Counted from the stretch's first letter, positions 33,873 through 42,108 are shown. The stretch is DNA of 64,000 bases from Candidatus Chlorohelix allophototropha (GCF_030389965.1 NZ_CP128399.1:1912934-1976933), one strand, 5' to 3'. Translations and numbers: made by a program. Notes: generated by a model from the letters alone, not told the origin.

Positions 33873-34051
33873 TCAGACCGGGTTTTCCTCTTTTCTGATA
33901 TTGGTCAATTTCGGTTTGAGTATATTCAGAGAACTTGAGTCAAGCCCAATAGGAGGGCAGGCGCTTTTAATAGCGCAAGGCTTAAATTTTTTATTCCCGA
34001 ACTATGGGGGTTTGGCTGGCTACTTTGCCAGCGCACCCATCTCAACTTCTT
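33873..34051. other. Short convergent gap
   Basis: Space between the 55-aa gene and the convergent SAM hydrolase. A weak stem using ACCGGG near 33877 is followed by T-rich DNA. No further gene is supported. Confidence 0.3.
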
Positions 34052-34942
34052 TCAGATTTCTACCACGAAAGGAGTTCCAATTTCAACTTGCGGTCGTCTG
34101 TACATAACCCTAACCGAGGCTTGATCCTGAGTTGGGTTGCCAACATCAAAAGCGGCATAGCCATTTACACGTGCCAATTCCAGAAAATCACTGCTACCAA
34201 AGAGGGTTATTAGTTCATTGGGTGAGCCATCCCCGTAGTTTGCTTTAATACCATTGGTTTCTAGCCGAACTTTTCGGTTTGTAGTAGGTGAGTAGTATTC
34301 TACGTGAACCCGTAGATTGCGTCGCTCACTTTCGGTAAGCTGGTCAAATTGGCGGCGATGGATGTTGCTGATGATATTTCCAAAATGGTCTATATGCAAT
34401 ACTCGTCCCTGCAATACCTTTTTCTTCCCGATCTGTTCCCACTGCGGCCAGAGATCCTCAAATGATACTACTTCTCCCACATCAAGTAAGGGCCCAACTT
34501 TTTCAAAAGGTTCTCCCTTAGACAGGTGTGCAGCTACAGGCGCGTAAATATCCCGCCCAAAAAAGGTGTTGCTAACAAATTGGCGGTGGAAAGCTTGATT
34601 GAGAGGTTCACGCACACTGATATTCGGGTAAGTGTCAATGATGTAGGAGAAAAGACCATTATCCGGTCCTATAAAAATTCCTACTTCCGGTACCTTCAGA
34701 CAAATGGTTCGGCGGTCGGTACTTACACCGGGGTCAACTACTGCGACATGGATGGAGTTGGGCGGAAAGTGATAATGGGCATTATATAATACAAAAGCAC
34801 CCTGCAAAACATTCTGAGGTTCTATTTGATGCGAAATATCCACCAGCAAAGCGGCGGGGTTTATAGTGTTAATAACCCCTTTCATCATACCGATATAGCC
34901 GTCTTGCTCTCCAAAATCTGTGGTAAGGGTAACAATTGTCAT
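34052..34942 (-). CDS. SAM hydroxide adenosyltransferase (DUF62 SAM hydrolase)
   Basis: A 296-residue protein of the DUF62 family, which splits S-adenosylmethionine with water into adenosine and methionine. Family motifs are present: IVTLTTDFGEQDGYIGMMKGV at the N-terminus, VVDPGVSTDRR, IGPDNGLFSYI and FFGRDIYAPVAAHLSKG (which includes the Asp/Arg of the catalytic set), then VLHIDHFGNIISNI. Length is normal. The start has GAGG 5 nt upstream, and the promoter at 34997-35025 shares its spacer with two others here. Its physiological role in bacteria is not settled. Confidence 0.9.
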   Translation of the reverse strand: MTIVTLTTDFGEQDGYIGMMKGVINTINPAALLVDISHQIEPQNVLQGAFVLYNAHYHFPPNSIHVAVVDPGVSTDRRTICLKVPEVGIFIGPDNGLFSYIIDTYPNISVREPLNQAFHRQFVSNTFFGRDIYAPVAAHLSKGEPFEKVGPLLDVGEVVSFEDLWPQWEQIGKKKVLQGRVLHIDHFGNIISNIHRRQFDQLTESERRNLRVHVEYYSPTTNRKVRLETNGIKANYGDGSPNELITLFGSSDFLELARVNGYAAFDVGNPTQDQASVRVMYRRPQVEIGTPFVVEI

Positions 34943-34996
34943 AACGCCTCGATTCTCTAATGAATGAAAAACCCTACATTGATTGATATTGGGATA

Positions 34997-35025
34997 AATA
35001 TAACTTAGTTTATCTAGATTATCAA
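34997..35025 (-). promoter_or_regulatory. Promoter of SAM hydrolase gene with shared half-site (site C)
   Basis: On the minus strand, TTGATA (35020-35025), a 17-bp spacer and TATATT (34997-35002). The spacer ends GATAAACTAAGT, identical over 12 bp to site B at 36213-36241 and running on as TTAT in both. The left half of the dyad is less well kept. Confidence 0.55.
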
Positions 35026-35045
35026 GTCAAGTATCTTGGGTCGAT

Positions 35046-35105
35046 AAAAAAACAGCGACCTTTTCCTGAGAGACGGTGAAATCCGGTTCTCGAAATAATC
35101 GCTGT
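35046..35105 (-). terminator. Intrinsic terminator after the copper-storage gene
   Basis: On the minus strand the stem ACAGCGA/TCGCTGT is followed by seven T. The 40-nt loop contains an inner helix (GAGA..CGG/CCG..TCTC). It ends the transcript of the gene at 35173-35517. Confidence 0.75.
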
Positions 35106-35172
35106 AAAAGTATTTCCAACTATTAAAGTTTTTGGCTTGGCACAAAACAGGACTCCAAGCCCCAATCTAAAC

Positions 35173-35517
35173 TTAAGCCATCATCATCTGGCAGGAAGCG
35201 GCACATTCCCGCAGCATTTTGGCACAAGCCATCATCTGCGCATCTTCCGCAAACTTCTCGCACTCCATCGCGCAGCGCATGCACATTTCGGCGCACAGCG
35301 CGCACACTTCCTTGCACATATCCGAACCATTAACCATAAAATTATTGCAGGTCTGACACATCATGGCGCAATCTTGCATCATCCGCATGCAATTGCCTTC
35401 CATAAATTTGTCGCCCATCATCATGCAGTAGGTCATGGTTTGCATACACATCCGATGGCAAGCCATACAATCGTCCATACATTTTTGCATCTCAGTAGTC
35501 ATTGTTACCATCATCAT
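35173..35517 (-). CDS. Csp-type four-helix copper storage protein
   Basis: A 114-residue Met- and Cys-rich protein of the DUF326/Csp family. It contains 18 cysteines, mostly in CxxC/CxxxC spacing along four predicted helices (KCMDDCMACHRMC, DCAMMCQTC, CALCAEMCMRC, CAKMLRECAASC). In characterised Csp proteins the four-helix bundle is lined with Cys that hold many Cu(I) ions. There is no signal peptide, so this is a cytosolic Csp3-like form. GGAG lies 7 nt before the first ATG. A hairpin with T-run lies in its leader (35622-35664), suggesting transcript-level control. No copper exporter or CsoR gene is adjacent. Confidence 0.9.
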   Translation of the reverse strand: MMMVTMTTEMQKCMDDCMACHRMCMQTMTYCMMMGDKFMEGNCMRMMQDCAMMCQTCNNFMVNGSDMCKEVCALCAEMCMRCAMECEKFAEDAQMMACAKMLRECAASCQMMMA

Positions 35518-35621
35518 CGCAGTTCTCCTTCAGTTAATTGATCTGCCCACGCTACTTTAGGACAGCACTTTAATTAATAAAGATTTCGAACCAACCCGGG
35601 CTTTTCCGATTAATGGTAATT

Positions 35622-35664
35622 AAAAAAGGTTCGACCCGGTAGGAAATAAGCCTCCGGTCGAACC
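35622..35664 (-). terminator. Terminator-like hairpin in the leader of the copper-storage gene
   Basis: On the minus strand GGTTCGACC (35656-35664) pairs with GGTCGAACC (35628-35636), with further pairing of CGG/AGG inside, and a T6 run follows (35622-35627). It is ~105 nt upstream of the copper-storage start codon with no minus-strand gene further up, so it is either an attenuator for that gene or ends an unseen transcript. A related GGTTCGAA (near 35584-35591) downstream could pair with the same arm. Confidence 0.6.
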
Positions 35665-35778
35665 TCCAGATGTCCGGTCAGTTCAACAAATTAGGGACAG
35701 AGCCATTCAAACAAAAACCTGAAAGGAAAAAGCCAAGTGCTTTTGAAAAGAGATTCAGAAATTTGAACAGAAAACCTC

Positions 35779-35807
35779 TTTACAAAAGATTTGAACAATG
35801 ATATACT
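35779..35807 (+). promoter_or_regulatory. Near-consensus promoter of an RNA without ORF
   Basis: TTTACA (35779-35784), exactly 17 bp, then TATACT (35802-35807). Transcription would start near 35814 and run into the terminator at 35952-35990. Confidence 0.6.
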
Positions 35808-35813
35808 TGAGTA

Positions 35814-35990
35814 GTCAGCTAAAGGATATCAAGATTAAATCCAAAATTACACAATCAGGTTATTAAGGCTCTAGAATGAAACTGGGTTATGGGTAGATAA
35901 AAGACGGCAATCTTAAACTCTAACCTAAAACCCAAGAAAATATAAGTTACTAAAGATCACATTGGGAGAAAACCTAGATGTGATCTTTTT
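35814..35990 (+). ncRNA. Predicted ~177-nt non-coding RNA
   Basis: The segment lies between a near-consensus promoter and a strong intrinsic terminator. The terminator has an 11-bp perfect stem (AAAGATCACAT 35952-35962/ATGTGATCTTT 35978-35988) and a T run. The longest frames inside are 6 and 19 codons with no ribosome binding site. Internal pairing is possible, e.g. AGGTTA with TAACCT, AAGATT with AATCTT and GGGTT with AACCC. Length suits a 6S-type or other regulatory RNA, but I recognise no known class. It is not the leader of the 36283 gene, which has its own promoter 220 bp further on. Confidence 0.5.
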
Positions 35991-36212
35991 GACGTTAAAA
36001 TAAATATATCAGAATAGTTTGAGCCTGTCAATAGAAAACAAAGATGACTAAAAGAGAAAATGCGGTTGTTTTTGTGTAAATTATTCCAACAATAGGCGCT
36101 ACAATTTTTGATATTTTGTTTAACATTTCGATTCGAAAAGTTGTGAAAAATCCCTCTACTCTTTTTGAATAACTCCTCTACAAGTAAATTGCTGAATCCA
36201 TAATAATTACTC

Positions 36213-36241
36213 TTGACATTGTTGATAAACTAAGTTATCTT
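36213..36241 (+). promoter_or_regulatory. Consensus promoter with dyad operator (site B)
   Basis: TTGACA (36213-36218), 17 bp, TATCTT (36236-36241). It matches site A at 23 of 26 positions from TTGACA through TTAT. The dyad is ACATTGTTGA/TAAACTAAGT (36216-36235; half-sites agree at 7 of 10). The start codon it serves is at 36283. Confidence 0.6.
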
Positions 36242-36282
36242 ATTACTGAGAGAAATTATTATTACAGCAAAAGAGGGAAAGC

Positions 36283-36612
36283 ATGAAAGACACAAAAAAA
36301 CTTTTATTCCGTTTTAATCCTGATGCACCATTGCGCCAAACCGTAAACTTTATTCGAGCGCAGGTTGCTGGTCAGGGCACCGAAAAGAGTTTTGCTCTGA
36401 CCGCTTTGGAGACCAGAAAGAGCTTTGATGAGTCTGGTTATGGGTTAATGCTGCCGCTAAATATCATTACCAATTCCAACGATACTAGCGCTGTGATACC
36501 AGCTTTGGTTTATCTGGATGGTAGCGGTTACAGTGAGCGCACCTTAAATCAATTGCTAGAATCTATCGGCTTACCAGAGGTTAGAGAATTGGTTGAGTAC
36601 AGCCTAGACTAA
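36283..36612 (+). CDS. Unknown 109-aa protein under the shared promoter
   Basis: A soluble alpha/beta protein beginning MKDTKKLLFRFNPDAPLRQT and ending LLESIGLPEVRELVEYSLD. No signal peptide, Cys motif or known signature was recognised. AGAGGG lies ~8 nt before the ATG. It is monocistronic: the IS21-type element starts 73 bp after its stop. Its promoter shares a 26-bp sequence with the one ahead of the flavoprotein cluster, so the two are probably regulated together. Confidence 0.65.
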   Translation: MKDTKKLLFRFNPDAPLRQTVNFIRAQVAGQGTEKSFALTALETRKSFDESGYGLMLPLNIITNSNDTSAVIPALVYLDGSGYSERTLNQLLESIGLPEVRELVEYSLD

Positions 36613-36864
36613 TTTAGATTTACTTCCTCACAAAACATAGAAGACTTGACAGCTACACTTTTACTGAAATGATTTGCGCTCTAGTGTAGATTGCGGTTGT
36701 CAAGACCTAATATTCCGGGCTAAAAATGCATCTGAATTTAACCCACTTTTTTAAGAAAAAGCTCCAGGCAGTGGCCTGTCGCACGCTGGCGTTCGCACAA
36801 AAGCCAAGCTTTTGCGCTCAACCAGCTCTTATTAGGCTGAAATAATCTTAGCCTCTTGAAATCT

Positions 36865-37662
36865 TTAAGAACCAGTTCCCGCTTCCGGTTTCTTTTCTTC
36901 TGGTGGAAGTTGCCGACGCTCTAAGCCGTAACTCTCCTTTCCTAAAGTGCGGTAACTGCTACCTCTTAAATAAAAAACTTCTCCGTGATGCAATAAACGG
37001 TCAATAATCGCCACCATCAAGGCAGTATCACCACCCTCGATCAGTTCGCCCCAGTTAGAAAGGCTTTTGTTACTGGTAATGATCGTAGCACCTCTGAGGT
37101 AACGTCCGCTGATCAGCTCATATAAGGCCGGACCTACACGTGCGTCCATCGGTAAATAGCCCAGTTCGTCTAATACCAACACCTGACATTTCAAAAGCGG
37201 CTCTAAAATCCTGGCTATTTCCTGGCGAGTGCTAGCCGCAATCACTTGGTTCGCCAGTTGTTGAGCCGTAATGAACTTTACGGTGTAACCCAACTGCACC
37301 ATCTTAATTCCGGCTGCAATCGAAAGATGGGTTTTCCCAAGCCCACTTGCCCCGATTAGGAGTAAATTCCCAGCTTTTTCTACAAAACTGCTGTCGAAAT
37401 AGCGTAAAATCACGCTGCGCTTCAGTTCCGGGTGGCGACTGAAATCGAATTGTTCCAGGCTGGCTTCAAAAGGGAAACTGGCTGAGTGCAAACGCTTTTT
37501 GAGTTGGTTCTCCTGACGAGATAGCAACTCTTCGCTTAACAATTCTTCTAAAAACTCCCCGTAATCCATTCCGGTTTCGCGTGCCCGTTCAATCCAATCG
37601 CTGTATACCTGTTTTACCCTGCCCAGTTTTAGGCTGGTGAGTTTATGTTCCAGACTATTCAT
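36865..37662 (-). CDS. istB: IstB-like AAA+ ATPase helper of IS21 transposition
   Basis: A 265-residue DnaA/DnaC-like ATPase that assembles on DNA and directs the IstA transposase. Walker A is GASGLGKTH, Walker B is VLVLDELGYLPMD, and the sensor region TIITSNKSLSNWGELI follows. The N-terminal LTSLKLGRVKQVYSDWIERA is the IstB-specific part. Its start overlaps the istA stop by 4 bp (ATGA), so translation is coupled. Complete in length. Confidence 0.93.
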   Translation of the reverse strand: MNSLEHKLTSLKLGRVKQVYSDWIERARETGMDYGEFLEELLSEELLSRQENQLKKRLHSASFPFEASLEQFDFSRHPELKRSVILRYFDSSFVEKAGNLLLIGASGLGKTHLSIAAGIKMVQLGYTVKFITAQQLANQVIAASTRQEIARILEPLLKCQVLVLDELGYLPMDARVGPALYELISGRYLRGATIITSNKSLSNWGELIEGGDTALMVAIIDRLLHHGEVFYLRGSSYRTLGKESYGLERRQLPPEEKKPEAGTGS

Positions 37663-39182
37663 CCCACCGCCCTTTCTATTTCATTTTCCTCAGGTATGGC
37701 CGAAAAACGGTTGGCCACCAGTGGTTCGTATTCACTGAGTAGCCGTTCCACCGCTGGTTGAGTGGGCTTGAGGGTAGCGGCATTACTGCCTGAACCCGCT
37801 GGCTTGAGTAATAAACCCTTGAGATATTCCGCCCCGTAAAGCTGTTGTTCCGTTGCCAATTCCACCGCCGCCTGGAATTCTTCCAGCCCTACCTGCTGGG
37901 CCAGCGCGTATAGTTGGTGGATTTGTTCACTCATGGTGGCTCTTTGCCGTCGACAGATTACCGCCACATACTGGTACACTTGCGGTCCTAAATTTAACAA
38001 CCAATCCCGCCACACCATGGTTCTGGCTCTGGGTTTGATCTCAAAAGCTTGGGTGTAATGTTCCGGTATTACTAAGCGGCGGTTTCGGGAATAACAACGG
38101 GGGTGCTGTGCCACCAGTTCCGTACCCCGCCATAACTTCAGCCATTCCCGATGTATCCGGGCTGTCAGGGTTTGTCCCATTAGTTCCGCCGGTACGCTAT
38201 ATTTGTTGGTCTCAAAAATGACTACCCCTTCCCGGTTTACCACCAGGCTGGTAAATAAACCGTAATCCCGGGCACTAGCAGGCAATGGGCTGAAGTGTTT
38301 ACGCTCTATTTCCAGTAAGCTACCCGGAATTTCCCCGGTCGCTGCGCATGTACGCTCGTAATTCACTACCCCTAACCATTCTTCCAACTGCCTTACCAGA
38401 TCCGCCGCATCGTAGAATGTACGACCAGCTAGAAAATTGTTTTTGGTATACTTTACCAAATTTTCTACGGCACCTTTCTGGTTTCCGCTGGCCGGGGCAC
38501 AGGCTTCCGGGTGAAACTCGAATTCTAGTGCCAGTTTCTGCCACACCGGATGCCACACTGGTTGGTTCTTTTCATCTCGCCTCAGTACCACCGTCTTCAT
38601 ATTATCCGTGGTAATTACCCACGGTACTCCCCCCATCCGGTTGAGGGCTTCCACCAGGCAGCGCACCAGCGTTTCTTCGGCCATATCTTTCTGAAAGCTC
38701 ACATACATAAAACGCGAGTATTTCAGCCGGGCACAGAAAAAGTAGAAGGTTTGGGGTACACTATCTTGTTTACTGAACAGCACTCCCCGAATTTCACCCC
38801 AGTCTATTTGCAAAAACTCTCCAGGTAAGCCCTCAAAACGTATCTGTACCTGATGAGCCTGGTTCTCTCTGGCTTTTTTGAGCTTGCGCACATAGTCATA
38901 GAAGGCGGTGGGTCTGCCACAGTAGGGCTGTTTGGGATCTTCCCACGCTAGTTCCAGCATTCTTTTCACTTGTAGTTTTTGTTCTAGCCAGCCTTCAATC
39001 TGTTCTTTGAAGACTGCCACACTACTTTCACGATTGGGGCGGGTTTGTACCTTGTCGCTAGGTTCATTTAGCACTCTTTTTACGGTACGGGCATCATGTT
39101 GCACTTTGCCCGCAATTACGTTGTAGTTGTCCCCTCGTTTCCGGTGGTACTTTATTGCGCTTCTGGCCATAACTTCTAACAT
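37659..39182 (-). CDS. istA: IstA transposase of IS21 family
   Basis: A 507-residue DDE transposase. An N-terminal helix-turn-helix (YNVIAGKVQHDARTVKRVL) precedes the catalytic core with D127 (FLQIDWGEIRG), D193 (VITTDNMKTVV) and E240 (NQKGAVENLVKY). The C-terminal half is the Mu-like beta domain (EGVVIFETNKYSVPAEL). All key residues are intact, so the element looks active. GGAG directly abuts the first ATG; Met5 is an alternative start with 12-nt spacing. Confidence 0.93.
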   Translation of the reverse strand: MLEVMARSAIKYHRKRGDNYNVIAGKVQHDARTVKRVLNEPSDKVQTRPNRESSVAVFKEQIEGWLEQKLQVKRMLELAWEDPKQPYCGRPTAFYDYVRKLKKARENQAHQVQIRFEGLPGEFLQIDWGEIRGVLFSKQDSVPQTFYFFCARLKYSRFMYVSFQKDMAEETLVRCLVEALNRMGGVPWVITTDNMKTVVLRRDEKNQPVWHPVWQKLALEFEFHPEACAPASGNQKGAVENLVKYTKNNFLAGRTFYDAADLVRQLEEWLGVVNYERTCAATGEIPGSLLEIERKHFSPLPASARDYGLFTSLVVNREGVVIFETNKYSVPAELMGQTLTARIHREWLKLWRGTELVAQHPRCYSRNRRLVIPEHYTQAFEIKPRARTMVWRDWLLNLGPQVYQYVAVICRRQRATMSEQIHQLYALAQQVGLEEFQAAVELATEQQLYGAEYLKGLLLKPAGSGSNAATLKPTQPAVERLLSEYEPLVANRFSAIPEENEIERAVG

Positions 39183-39325
39183 CTCCTTCTCGTAGCTCCT
39201 CTCTTCTCACCCTTCTTGCCAATAGTGTTGCTAGAACAACTATTCTACAAAATTGGTCTTCTAAGAGAAACCCAAAACGGCATTTTTATCCCGGAATCCT
39301 TTTCCTTTCCTTCCCGTATTCTACA

Positions 39326-39671
39326 TCTACTAACTGAAACCCCCTGTTGAAAGTCAGCAGGGGCTTAACGGCGAATGTTTCCCCCCTTCGTTAAATTTTA
39401 TAGAATCTATAAACAACGAAACCTGTGAATAACTGTAATGGGAATTTTATGCAAAAAAGCAAACAAGGCTATTAACACCGCATGGATAACACTATCATAA
39501 AATCTCCTCCCATAGCAAAAATAATAGGGCTTTCGCTTTTAGGCAAGGGGCTTGAGCAAAATCTAGGCTCATTTTTATTTTTCCAAGCGAAGGCCCTAAA
39601 TAAAAAAAGTTAGGTTTGTTCCCTTTGTGTATGTAGGAAACAAACCTAACTTCCAGAATAAAGATTTTAGG
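39326..39671. other. Gap between IS21 and cysK filled with hairpins
   Basis: After the IS end lies a small stem (CCCCTG/CAGGGG near 39343-39364), then a long stem TAGGGC and TTCGCTT (39525-39538) pairing with AAGCGAA and GGCCCTA (39585-39598). Inside it, TGAGC/GCTCA is followed by TTTTTATTTTT, a plus-strand terminator shape. Then comes the cysK terminator. No gene is supported. Confidence 0.5.
39602..39650 (-). terminator. Intrinsic terminator of cysK
   Basis: A 12-bp perfect stem GTTAGGTTTGTT (39609-39620)/AACAAACCTAAC (39639-39650). On the minus strand it is followed by T7 (39602-39608). Confidence 0.9.
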
Positions 39672-40667
39672 CTAAACCTGAAGCCCTTCCCGAATATCGG
39701 CAAATAAAAGCGTACTCAGATAGCGCTCGCCGGTGTCTGGAAAGATCACTACAATATTTTTACCCGCGTTTTCCGGTCGCTTCGCCACCTGTATAGCCGC
39801 CCAAGCCGCTGCTCCACCGCTGATACCAATTAACAAACCTTCCTGCAAGGTAATGGCTCTGGCTGTGGCTATCGCATCATCATTCGACACTTGTACAATC
39901 TCATCTATCAGCCCTAATTCCAGCACATCTGGCACAAAACCCGCTCCAATACCTTGAATTTTGTGAGGAGAAGGCTTGCCACCGCTCAAAACTGGGCTGG
40001 CAGATGGCTCAACCGCTATCGCTTGCAAACTGGGTTTGGCTTCTTTAAGCACTTGGGCTAGCCCCGTGATAGTACCACCTGTGCCTACTCCACCGATCAC
40101 AATATCCACCTGCCCGTCCGTGTCATCCCAAATTTCTAGAGCGGTAGTGTTGCGGTGGATTTCAGGGTTTGCAGGGTTTTTGAATTGTTGGGGAGTCCAA
40201 GCGTTAGGAGTGCTTTCCAATAATTCGGCTGCCTTGCGAATTGCGCCGGGCATACCTTCCGCGCCGGGGGTGAGTACCAACTCTGCTCCGTAAGCCTTGA
40301 GTAAAATGCGCCGCTCGATGCTCATTGTTTCAGGCATAGCCAGAATGAGTTTGTAACCTTTTACTGCTGCAACCCAAGCCAGCGCAATACCGGTGTTACC
40401 GCTGGTAGGTTCGATGATAATGGTGTCCTTATTCAGCACTCCCCGACGCTCGGCATCTTCAATCATCGCCACACCTATGCGGCACTTTACGCTGAAACCG
40501 GGATTAAAAGCCTCTAGTTTGGCATAAACATTTGCAACTGCTTCTTCGGTCACCTTGTTGAGACGCACAAGGGGGGTATTTCCCAGCAGTTCGATCGCAT
40601 CTTGGGCAATTTTCGGTCGGCGTTTGCGCCGCTCTACCAAATTATCAGTTGCCTCAGTTGTACTCAT
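39672..40667 (-). CDS. cysK: Cysteine synthase (O-acetylserine sulfhydrylase)
   Basis: A 331-residue PLP enzyme making cysteine from O-acetylserine and sulfide. [30 protein letters not shown] (PLP Lys; the usual SVKDR is SVKCR here), [13 protein letters not shown] and [10 protein letters not shown] are the family motifs. A 20-residue charged N-terminal extension precedes the core. It is followed by a strong terminator and preceded, 64 bp upstream, by the PIG-L deacetylase gene, which lies on the same strand ahead of it. The sequence CTTAGTTTAT in the leader matches the half-site of sites B and C. Confidence 0.93.
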   Translation of the reverse strand: MSTTEATDNLVERRKRRPKIAQDAIELLGNTPLVRLNKVTEEAVANVYAKLEAFNPGFSVKCRIGVAMIEDAERRGVLNKDTIIIEPTSGNTGIALAWVAAVKGYKLILAMPETMSIERRILLKAYGAELVLTPGAEGMPGAIRKAAELLESTPNAWTPQQFKNPANPEIHRNTTALEIWDDTDGQVDIVIGGVGTGGTITGLAQVLKEAKPSLQAIAVEPSASPVLSGGKPSPHKIQGIGAGFVPDVLELGLIDEIVQVSNDDAIATARAITLQEGLLIGISGGAAAWAAIQVAKRPENAGKNIVVIFPDTGERYLSTLLFADIREGLQV

Positions 40668-40731
40668 TCTCGGTCTCCTTCTTACAATTCAACAAAATTA
40701 GTTTTATATATTAGTACGATACTGACATAAA

Positions 40732-41550
40732 CTAAGCCACCGCTTCGATTTCCTCTACCTCAAGCACCTGCAAGAGATCGTTTGCCGCCTGAGGGAGTAG
40801 CGAAGGAAGCCATTGTTTTCCCGCCACTCGCGCCAGTCGAAAGTATTCATACTCTCCTAACAATTGCAGATCAGCTTGATTTAAACTCGCAAAACTACCC
40901 ACTTGGGTGCGATGGCACGTTAGGGCTTCCCATTTACAACGATTGGTCTGGTGTATATCTATCCTGAAAGGTAACTTTTCATCGGGAAGTCCCACCAGTT
41001 CCAACATGACATTTTCCAGCTTTCCTTCCATACGATTGCTCAGCCGCTCAACTGTGCTATGGCGTAACCCAGCATAGAAAAGGGCAGCCCCACGATGGGC
41101 GGCTCGATTAAAAGCTAAGGTAGTAGCCTTGCTGGTAGCGATATGGTCTGGATGCCCCGTCAAACCGTCCGGTCCAAAAGTCAGGACAATTTCAGGCTGG
41201 TGGCTTTGGAGAAACGGTGCAATAACCCCAGCTAGTTTGGTAACGCTCAATTCGGACAATTTCCCATCGGGTAAATTTTGCACCGGTAAAAGCTCCACTC
41301 CTAGCATCCGGCAAGCTTGCTCAAGTTCCAGACGGCGGAGCGATGTAATTGAACTGGATTCGGAAAGGTGCGAAAGCGCGTTTTCTCCACGATCGCCTCC
41401 GGTAAGGCACAGCACCAAAACCTTATGACCATACCGGGCATAATGCGCCAAGGTTCCACCCAAAAGAAAAGTCTCATCATCGGGATGAGCGAGTACTGCC
41501 AAAATTCTGGCTCTACTCTGAAGATTATCTTGTCTTTTTATTGCACCCAT
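40732..41550 (-). CDS. PIG-L family GlcNAc-type deacetylase
   Basis: A 272-residue zinc hydrolase. LAVLAHPDDETFLLGGTL carries the AHPDDE zinc/catalytic motif, and LTGHPDHIATSKA the second zinc His. Relatives include MshB/BshB and Mca, which work in mycothiol or bacillithiol chemistry, and LmbE-type deacetylases. Being directly upstream of cysK on the same strand, a role in a low-molecular-weight thiol is plausible but not proven; no glycosyltransferase or ligase of such a pathway is adjacent. Confidence 0.85.
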   Translation of the reverse strand: MGAIKRQDNLQSRARILAVLAHPDDETFLLGGTLAHYARYGHKVLVLCLTGGDRGENALSHLSESSSITSLRRLELEQACRMLGVELLPVQNLPDGKLSELSVTKLAGVIAPFLQSHQPEIVLTFGPDGLTGHPDHIATSKATTLAFNRAAHRGAALFYAGLRHSTVERLSNRMEGKLENVMLELVGLPDEKLPFRIDIHQTNRCKWEALTCHRTQVGSFASLNQADLQLLGEYEYFRLARVAGKQWLPSLLPQAANDLLQVLEVEEIEAVA

Positions 41551-41840
41551 AAAACTAATAACCTCAATAGTTTGATTAAGCCGGAAGGTAATACGAGTAT
41601 ACGTATCAACATACTCATCTATGTTTATCCAGAATAGCTTAGGTAAGTAAGTTTGTCAAGAAGGTAAACATAATTAGATGGGGCTAATGTGCTGTAGAAA
41701 ATAAACCCAACAATTGTTGGCATAGTAACGAAAGCGAGTTGTAATTAGTTCATCACCGGAGCAATGCAATAAGTGCAAGGTTGTGTTGCATATAAATGTG
41801 CCAATTTGGGCTGCACCCAGCATGCCCAGAAATCAAGAAA

Positions 41841-41869
41841 AAAGACCATCCATTCGTTGGATGGTCTTT
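41841..41869. terminator. Strong hairpin terminator, both strands
   Basis: A 12-bp perfect stem AAAGACCATCCA/TGGATGGTCTTT with a 5-nt TTCGT loop; T-rich on the plus side and T6 on the minus side. It may end the minus-strand IS remnant transcript, or an unseen plus-strand one. The preceding 41551-41840 holds no supported gene. Confidence 0.75.
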
Positions 41870-41892
41870 ATCTTTTTATATCTCGGTTCTAG

Positions 41893-41950
41893 CTATAGAT
41901 GTTCAGAAAAGGTTTTTGAAAAATAAGGCATTGATCAAGTCCAGCACTTG
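41893..41950. repeat. MITE/IS end, partial copy 3
   Basis: CTATAGATGTTCAGAAAAGG at 41893 matches the left ends of the elements at 15345 and 44229. Similarity fades after ~45 bp and no partner end follows. This is probably the end of the parent IS or its remnant, as a transposase-like fragment starts right beside it. Confidence 0.6.
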
Positions 41951-41958
41951 CACCGTAT

Positions 41959-42105
41959 TTACCCATAAATGCTTTTTGGAAGGCTTACGGGGGACGGGGG
42001 TGTTAGCTCAAAATGAGCTTGACATTGTGGGCAAACCATTTCGGCAGTTGGTATGGTTTGTGGCAAGCTTTCTGTTTTAAGGCTCAAATTATTGTTATAA
42101 TTCAT
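41959..42105 (-). pseudogene. N-terminal remnant of an IS protein (48 aa)
   Basis: A minus-strand frame with a very good ribosome binding site (AAGGAGCG before ATG). It encodes a short product with MVCPQCQAHFELTPPSP, a CxxC knuckle as found at the start of some transposases, and then stops. The adjoining 41893 end repeat is shared with the MITEs. It is likely the start of the transposase whose remaining part was deleted. Confidence 0.4.
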
Positions 42106-42108
42106 AAC

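Larger units (their letters stand above)
36685..39325 (-). mobile_element. IS21-family insertion sequence, ~2.6 kb
   Basis: Contains istA and istB. The ends begin TGTAGATTGCGG (36685) and, on the other strand from 39325, TGTAGAATACGG, the TG...CA termini expected of IS21. A second inner repeat ATTCCGGGCTAAAAATGC (36712-36729) has its partner at 39280-39297 with one mismatch. Flanks read TCTAG on the left and TCTAC on the right, a near-match to a 4-5 bp target duplication. Confidence 0.85.

Noticed and set aside
35137-35541. Plus-strand His-rich frame opposite the copper-storage gene
   Set aside because: Its His-rich composition is simply the antisense of ATG/TGC-rich codons of the Cys/Met protein on the minus strand.
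36645-36704. Nested inverted repeat CTTGACA/TGTCAAG and CTACACT/AGTGTAG before the IS21 element
   Set aside because: It overlaps the IS end (TGTAGA at 36685), so its right arms belong to the IS; the symmetry is probably chance and it has no T-tract.
41796-42080. Plus-strand 94-aa frame
   Set aside because: It runs through a terminator hairpin, a MITE end and the antisense of an IS remnant.
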